This document shows, piece by piece, positions 31,401-32,747 of a DNA stretch of 32,747 nt. The translations under genes were made by a program, and so were the position numbers. The DNA comes from CAYLRY01 sp964386535 (GTDB lineage: Bacteria > Chloroflexota > Dehalococcoidia > Dehalococcoidales > UBA3254), in assembly GCA_964386535.1 (NCBI GenBank), contig CAYLRY010000036.1, positions 1-32,747 of the forward strand, given 5' to 3'. The notes under the pieces were generated by a model that worked only from the letters and a program-made list of their open reading frames with translations, had not been told where the DNA came from and made no database searches. Position 1 is the first letter of the stretch. Each line of letters opens with the position of its first letter.

Positions 31401-32190
31401 CTATTCTGGTATCACTCCAGGAATTTACCGTGGCCTGGATACGCGGCTGGCCTTCTTTATAAAAAAAGGTAACCTTACCTGTACCCTGAAGGCTGCCGAA
31501 ACCCTCACCGTAGATGATAACCTGAGTATTGGTGCCGGCTGATCCTGAGGATGGGCTAATGCTTCGAATAAACGGCGCACTTTCTAATAGTCCTGTCCCT
31601 TCTTCCGCCGGAGATATTTCAGCCATGGAAAATTCCTGCCCTGTGTCCCTGGCCCTTGATGATAGCGGAATTCCCGCTTTTTCCATAATTTGTCTTACCT
31701 GGGCTAAAAACTGGGAAAGGCTGGTATCATTATCTATCCTTCCGCCGCTTATCACATATATACCGTTTTGCCACCCTGTAATTATATATTTGTTTTCATC
31801 CTGCTGCTTTAAGAAAAGTTGTAACTTTTGATTCAGACTTAATTCCGGGAATCCTTCTATCTTGAGTATTTTATCTCCGACGTGTCCGCCCTTAACCACC
31901 ACCGTTATTGCCTGAAAAGAGGTTTCACCTTTAATAACATTCTCTACTGATAAAGAAATATCCGTAAAAATGAAAGTGGCTTCTGCATTCCAATAGCTGT
32001 CAATCCCCATAACCGTTCCGGTTAATATTAAATCAGCTTCTATAACCAGGTTTTCCAGACGGAGAGCCTCCTGCGTGCTGAGTGGAATTGCCGGCTGGAA
32101 AAGTACCTGTTCTGTCTGACTGTATACCGGTTTTCCTGTATTCAAAATCAAGATGGATAACAACATTATCAAAGGCCAAATTCTTCTCAA
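28483..32190 (-). CDS. Giant secreted protein: TIG, matrixin-like metallopeptidase, 14 YVTN repeats, Big-like domain and dockerin
   Basis: The frame extends to an ATG at 32235, but the TTG at 32190 is preferred: AAGGAG lies seven bases before it and the protein then opens MRRIWPLIMLLSILIL, a clean signal peptide. The product is 1,235 residues; positions count from the TTG. About 35-150 is an unassigned beta-rich domain. About 206-305 is an IPT/TIG domain (ISPSSGSAGT). About 307-475 is an M10/matrixin-like zinc protease with HELGHAVGFRD at 424-434 and the Met-turn-like KIMYG. About 478-1066 holds 14 YVTN-type repeats of 42 residues, enough for two seven-bladed propellers. About 1070-1175 is a Big-like domain. 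The last 58 residues form a dockerin with two DxNxDGxxNxxD-like calcium loops. It is exported and calcium-dependent, perhaps a surface adhesin-protease. No cohesin is nearby. It is not clear whether dockerin docks here. Confidence 0.9.
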   Translation of the reverse strand: MRRIWPLIMLLSILILNTGKPVYSQTEQVLFQPAIPLSTQEALRLENLVIEADLILTGTVMGIDSYWNAEATFIFTDISLSVENVIKGETSFQAITVVVKGGHVGDKILKIEGFPELSLNQKLQLFLKQQDENKYIITGWQNGIYVISGGRIDNDTSLSQFLAQVRQIMEKAGIPLSSRARDTGQEFSMAEISPAEEGTGLLESAPFIRSISPSSGSAGTNTQVIIYGEGFGSLQGTGKVTFFYKEGQPRIQATVNSWSDTRIVATIPTGTINGYGASASSGPVLVNTSSGQSNEYMYAVSFSYEGHKWSAFNPVVHYYLNPNIPGVVNMEAAVQAGAQTWNKVSGISFSFEYEGITGNTSAVRDGMNVIAGGNLGASGPVAVNYYWFDTSSNMLEFDITFNTYFSWSTSGEPGTYDIQSVVTHELGHAVGFRDLYGNTGEVNDTGKIMYGRISYGEIRRDLTPEDQQGIRWIYPANPAIDLGAGGFGTAAIGVNPVTNRIYAANSKSNNVTVIDGSTRQIISTIAVGNGPQGIAVNPITNRIYVASSYGSSISVIDGASNNIIAVINVGSMPYRMGVNPLTNRIYTANYGSNTVSVIDGEANSVTATLNTGSGPAGVGVNPVTNLIYVSNDISGNVSVFNGADNTLVKTVGVGSGPGGVAVNPSTNLIYVANYDSNSVSVINGVSGNVTATIGVGTGPRGICVNTVSNRIYVANYQGNSVSVIDGFSGSVTNTISTKKGPFGIGVNENTNLVYTASYQENAVAVIDGADNSLLTNLKTGSGPEAVDINPGNSRLYAACSGDNSLTVIDLATNAPVATVEVGDGPAAVAVDPNTNYIYVANTVSDSLSVIDGGSHAVISTITTGNRPSGVAVNSYTNQIYITNNGNASVSIVDRASLIVTNVIQVGSLPIGIAVNPLTNRIYVANNYDDTVSVINGASQSVEAVIPVGQWPYGVKVNPLTNRVYVTNDGGNSVSVIDGASNTVISTVKVGLSPRGIALDIGANRVYAANSGSGSISVIDGSSYLVVATYNVGKGPRSIASQAGTNRIYVTNYWADNLSILQDNTPTPGVATHLSFTTQPGLENAACVSLTRQPVVAVLDANGDIVGDSSSEVVLSLTSGTGASGAVLSGATTINAVNGSASFTGLSLNLAGSGYTLTASAGALTGAVSEAFNVVHQGDTNGDGMVNMGDVVKVERVILGLDPGTCGCDADVDGEINMGDVTKLERIILGLDPLVG
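28990..30757 (-). repeat. Fourteen tandem YVTN-propeller repeats (126 bp units)
   Basis: The central part of the giant gene is made of 14 units of 42 codons following xGVAVNPxTNRIYVANxxxNSVSVIDG-like spacing, ending in GxGP or GSxP. Units have diverged in codons, so this is an old duplication rather than a recent slippage array. The last unit is degenerate at its end. Confidence 0.88.
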
Positions 32191-32311
32191 CTTCCCACTC
32201 CTTACCAGCCCCAGTGTATGGGTGCAATCCCTCATATTCTGTATATTTTCGTTTACAATTATATCACAGAATAATGTTGCAGTTTGATATCTCGAATTAT
32301 TTAATCATATA

Positions 32312-32387
32312 TCAAGTGCAAAAAGGTCTTAAAACTGTATTTTTAGCCAATTTTCGAAGTTACAGCACTGAACCATCCAGCTTAACC
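32312..32387 (+). repeat. Dispersed repeat, copy C
   Basis: TCAAGTGCAAAAAGGTCTTA followed by AAACTGTATTTTTAGCCAA and TTTTCGAAG. It is very close to copy A over the first 50 bases and decays after about 32370. It lies upstream of the giant minus-strand gene but points the other way, and it ends just before the IS3 terminus. Confidence 0.55.
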
Positions 32388-32396
32388 ATGTTAAGA

Positions 32397-32695
32397 TGTA
32401 GTGGTCAACTAAAAACGGACAGTCAGACAAGAGTCAGATCCCTTTTCTCGAAATCATTGGGGCTGAGATAGCCATTATTGGAATGTAATCTCTCGCTGTT
32501 ATAAAATATTTCTATAGTCCACGATGTCCTGCCGCACTCCCTCAGCGGGCAACTCCCCCTAGTTCAGCAGACATTCATTCTTGAGCGTTCGAAAAAATCG
32601 TTCGGCCACTGCATTATCCAAACACTTACCTGACCGGGACATGCTGCTGATTATTCCCTGAGCTTCAAGCAGACGACGGTAACGATCACAGGTAC
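32397..32695 (-). mobile_element. IS3-family insertion sequence remnant (right end with broken orfB)
   Basis: The terminus reads TGTAGTGGTCAACTAAAAAC on the plus strand, typical of an IS3-type inverted repeat. Reading the minus strand gives the C-terminal part of the DDE transposase: RYRRLLEAQGIISSMSRSGK, CLDNAVAERFFRTLKNECLLN, then a TAG. After the stop the match continues (GELPAEGVRQDIVDY), and a 2-base deletion near 32510 shifts the frame before IEIFYNSERLHSNNGYLSP and NDFEKRDL. The catalytic Glu of DDE is in the NAVAERFF block. With a stop and a frameshift it cannot make transposase. Homology to transposase ends near 32695 and no TSD can be checked within the window. Confidence 0.8.
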
Positions 32696-32696
32696 T

Positions 32697-32722
32697 AATG
32701 GTCTCAAAATAAAATGGTCTCA
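32697..32722. repeat. 16-base tandem motif at the broken edge of the IS3 remnant
   Basis: AATGGTCTCA occurs at 32697-32706 and again at 32713-32722, a 16-base period. It begins exactly where transposase similarity stops, so it could be the end of a second element inserted into the IS3 copy (IS21-type ends carry such repeats). The window ends before this can be tested. Confidence 0.35.
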
Positions 32723-32747
32723 ATAAATTGAAGCATATTTAGTTTCT

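Overview
The window looks like a scaffold piece from an anaerobic bacterium, probably a metagenome-assembled one because it carries a run of 100 Ns. The NAD kinase, the long CTC-type bL25 with an Ala/Glu/Lys tail, the twin ATP-grasp ligases, the large MMPL exporter with a MarR regulator and the dockerin-tailed secreted protein together suggest a Chloroflexota member of the Dehalococcoidia type. This is an inference from remembered family flavour, and a Firmicutes-like anaerobe cannot be excluded without a database search. An aldehyde:ferredoxin oxidoreductase, a tungstate ABC transporter, a relic of a desulforedoxin and a lysine 2,3-aminomutase-type radical SAM enzyme all fit anaerobic life.

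Layout. 1-1407 (-): aldehyde ferredoxin oxidoreductase cut by the window edge. 1936-4084 (+): a tiny membrane peptide, then NAD kinase, an N-acetylglutamate-synthase-like GNAT and a Nudix hydrolase, the last three tightly packed. 4063-4728 (-): an orphan OmpR-type response regulator. 4800-6700: an AT-rich island with a dispersed repeat, a micro-ORF ending in a 20-bp hairpin and a secreted S1-type serine protease whose best start codon is AUA. 6840-10065 (+): a lipoprotein, an iron alcohol dehydrogenase and an SDR. 10204-12091: SurE, facing a transglutaminase-like/TPR protein. 12277-12486: an assembly gap whose two flanks are the same 55 bases. 12517-13717 (+): a small Cys protein, FolK and a QueD/PTPS homologue. 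13714-14065 (-): a Trm112-like zinc protein and a broken desulforedoxin-like gene. 14308-14575: a strongly structured RNA candidate with its own promoter. 14751-17948 (+): tupABC. 18018-19423 (-): flavin reductase and bL25. 19606-24887 (+): kamA, two ATP-grasp ligases, a GNAT and an unusual thiolase. 24904-28015 (-): MMPL exporter and MarR. 28169-28449 (+): a short autonomous transcription unit with a 14-codon ORF, a structured 3' part and an intrinsic terminator. 28483-32190 (-): a giant secreted matrixin/YVTN-propeller/dockerin protein. 32397-32747: remains of an IS3-family element, possibly interrupted by a second element.

How the parts fit. The tungstate transporter and the AOR, at opposite ends of the left half, plausibly serve one tungsten-dependent metabolism. 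The KamA/ATP-grasp/ATP-grasp operon, followed by a GNAT and a thiolase missing its usual second cysteine, is the best candidate for an undescribed pathway: it could make and couple a beta-amino acid. The other notable theme is short RNA-level elements: two or three micro-ORFs abutting hairpins, a complex folded RNA, and a three-copy repeat of about 60-80 bp, two copies of which lie upstream of secreted-protein genes.
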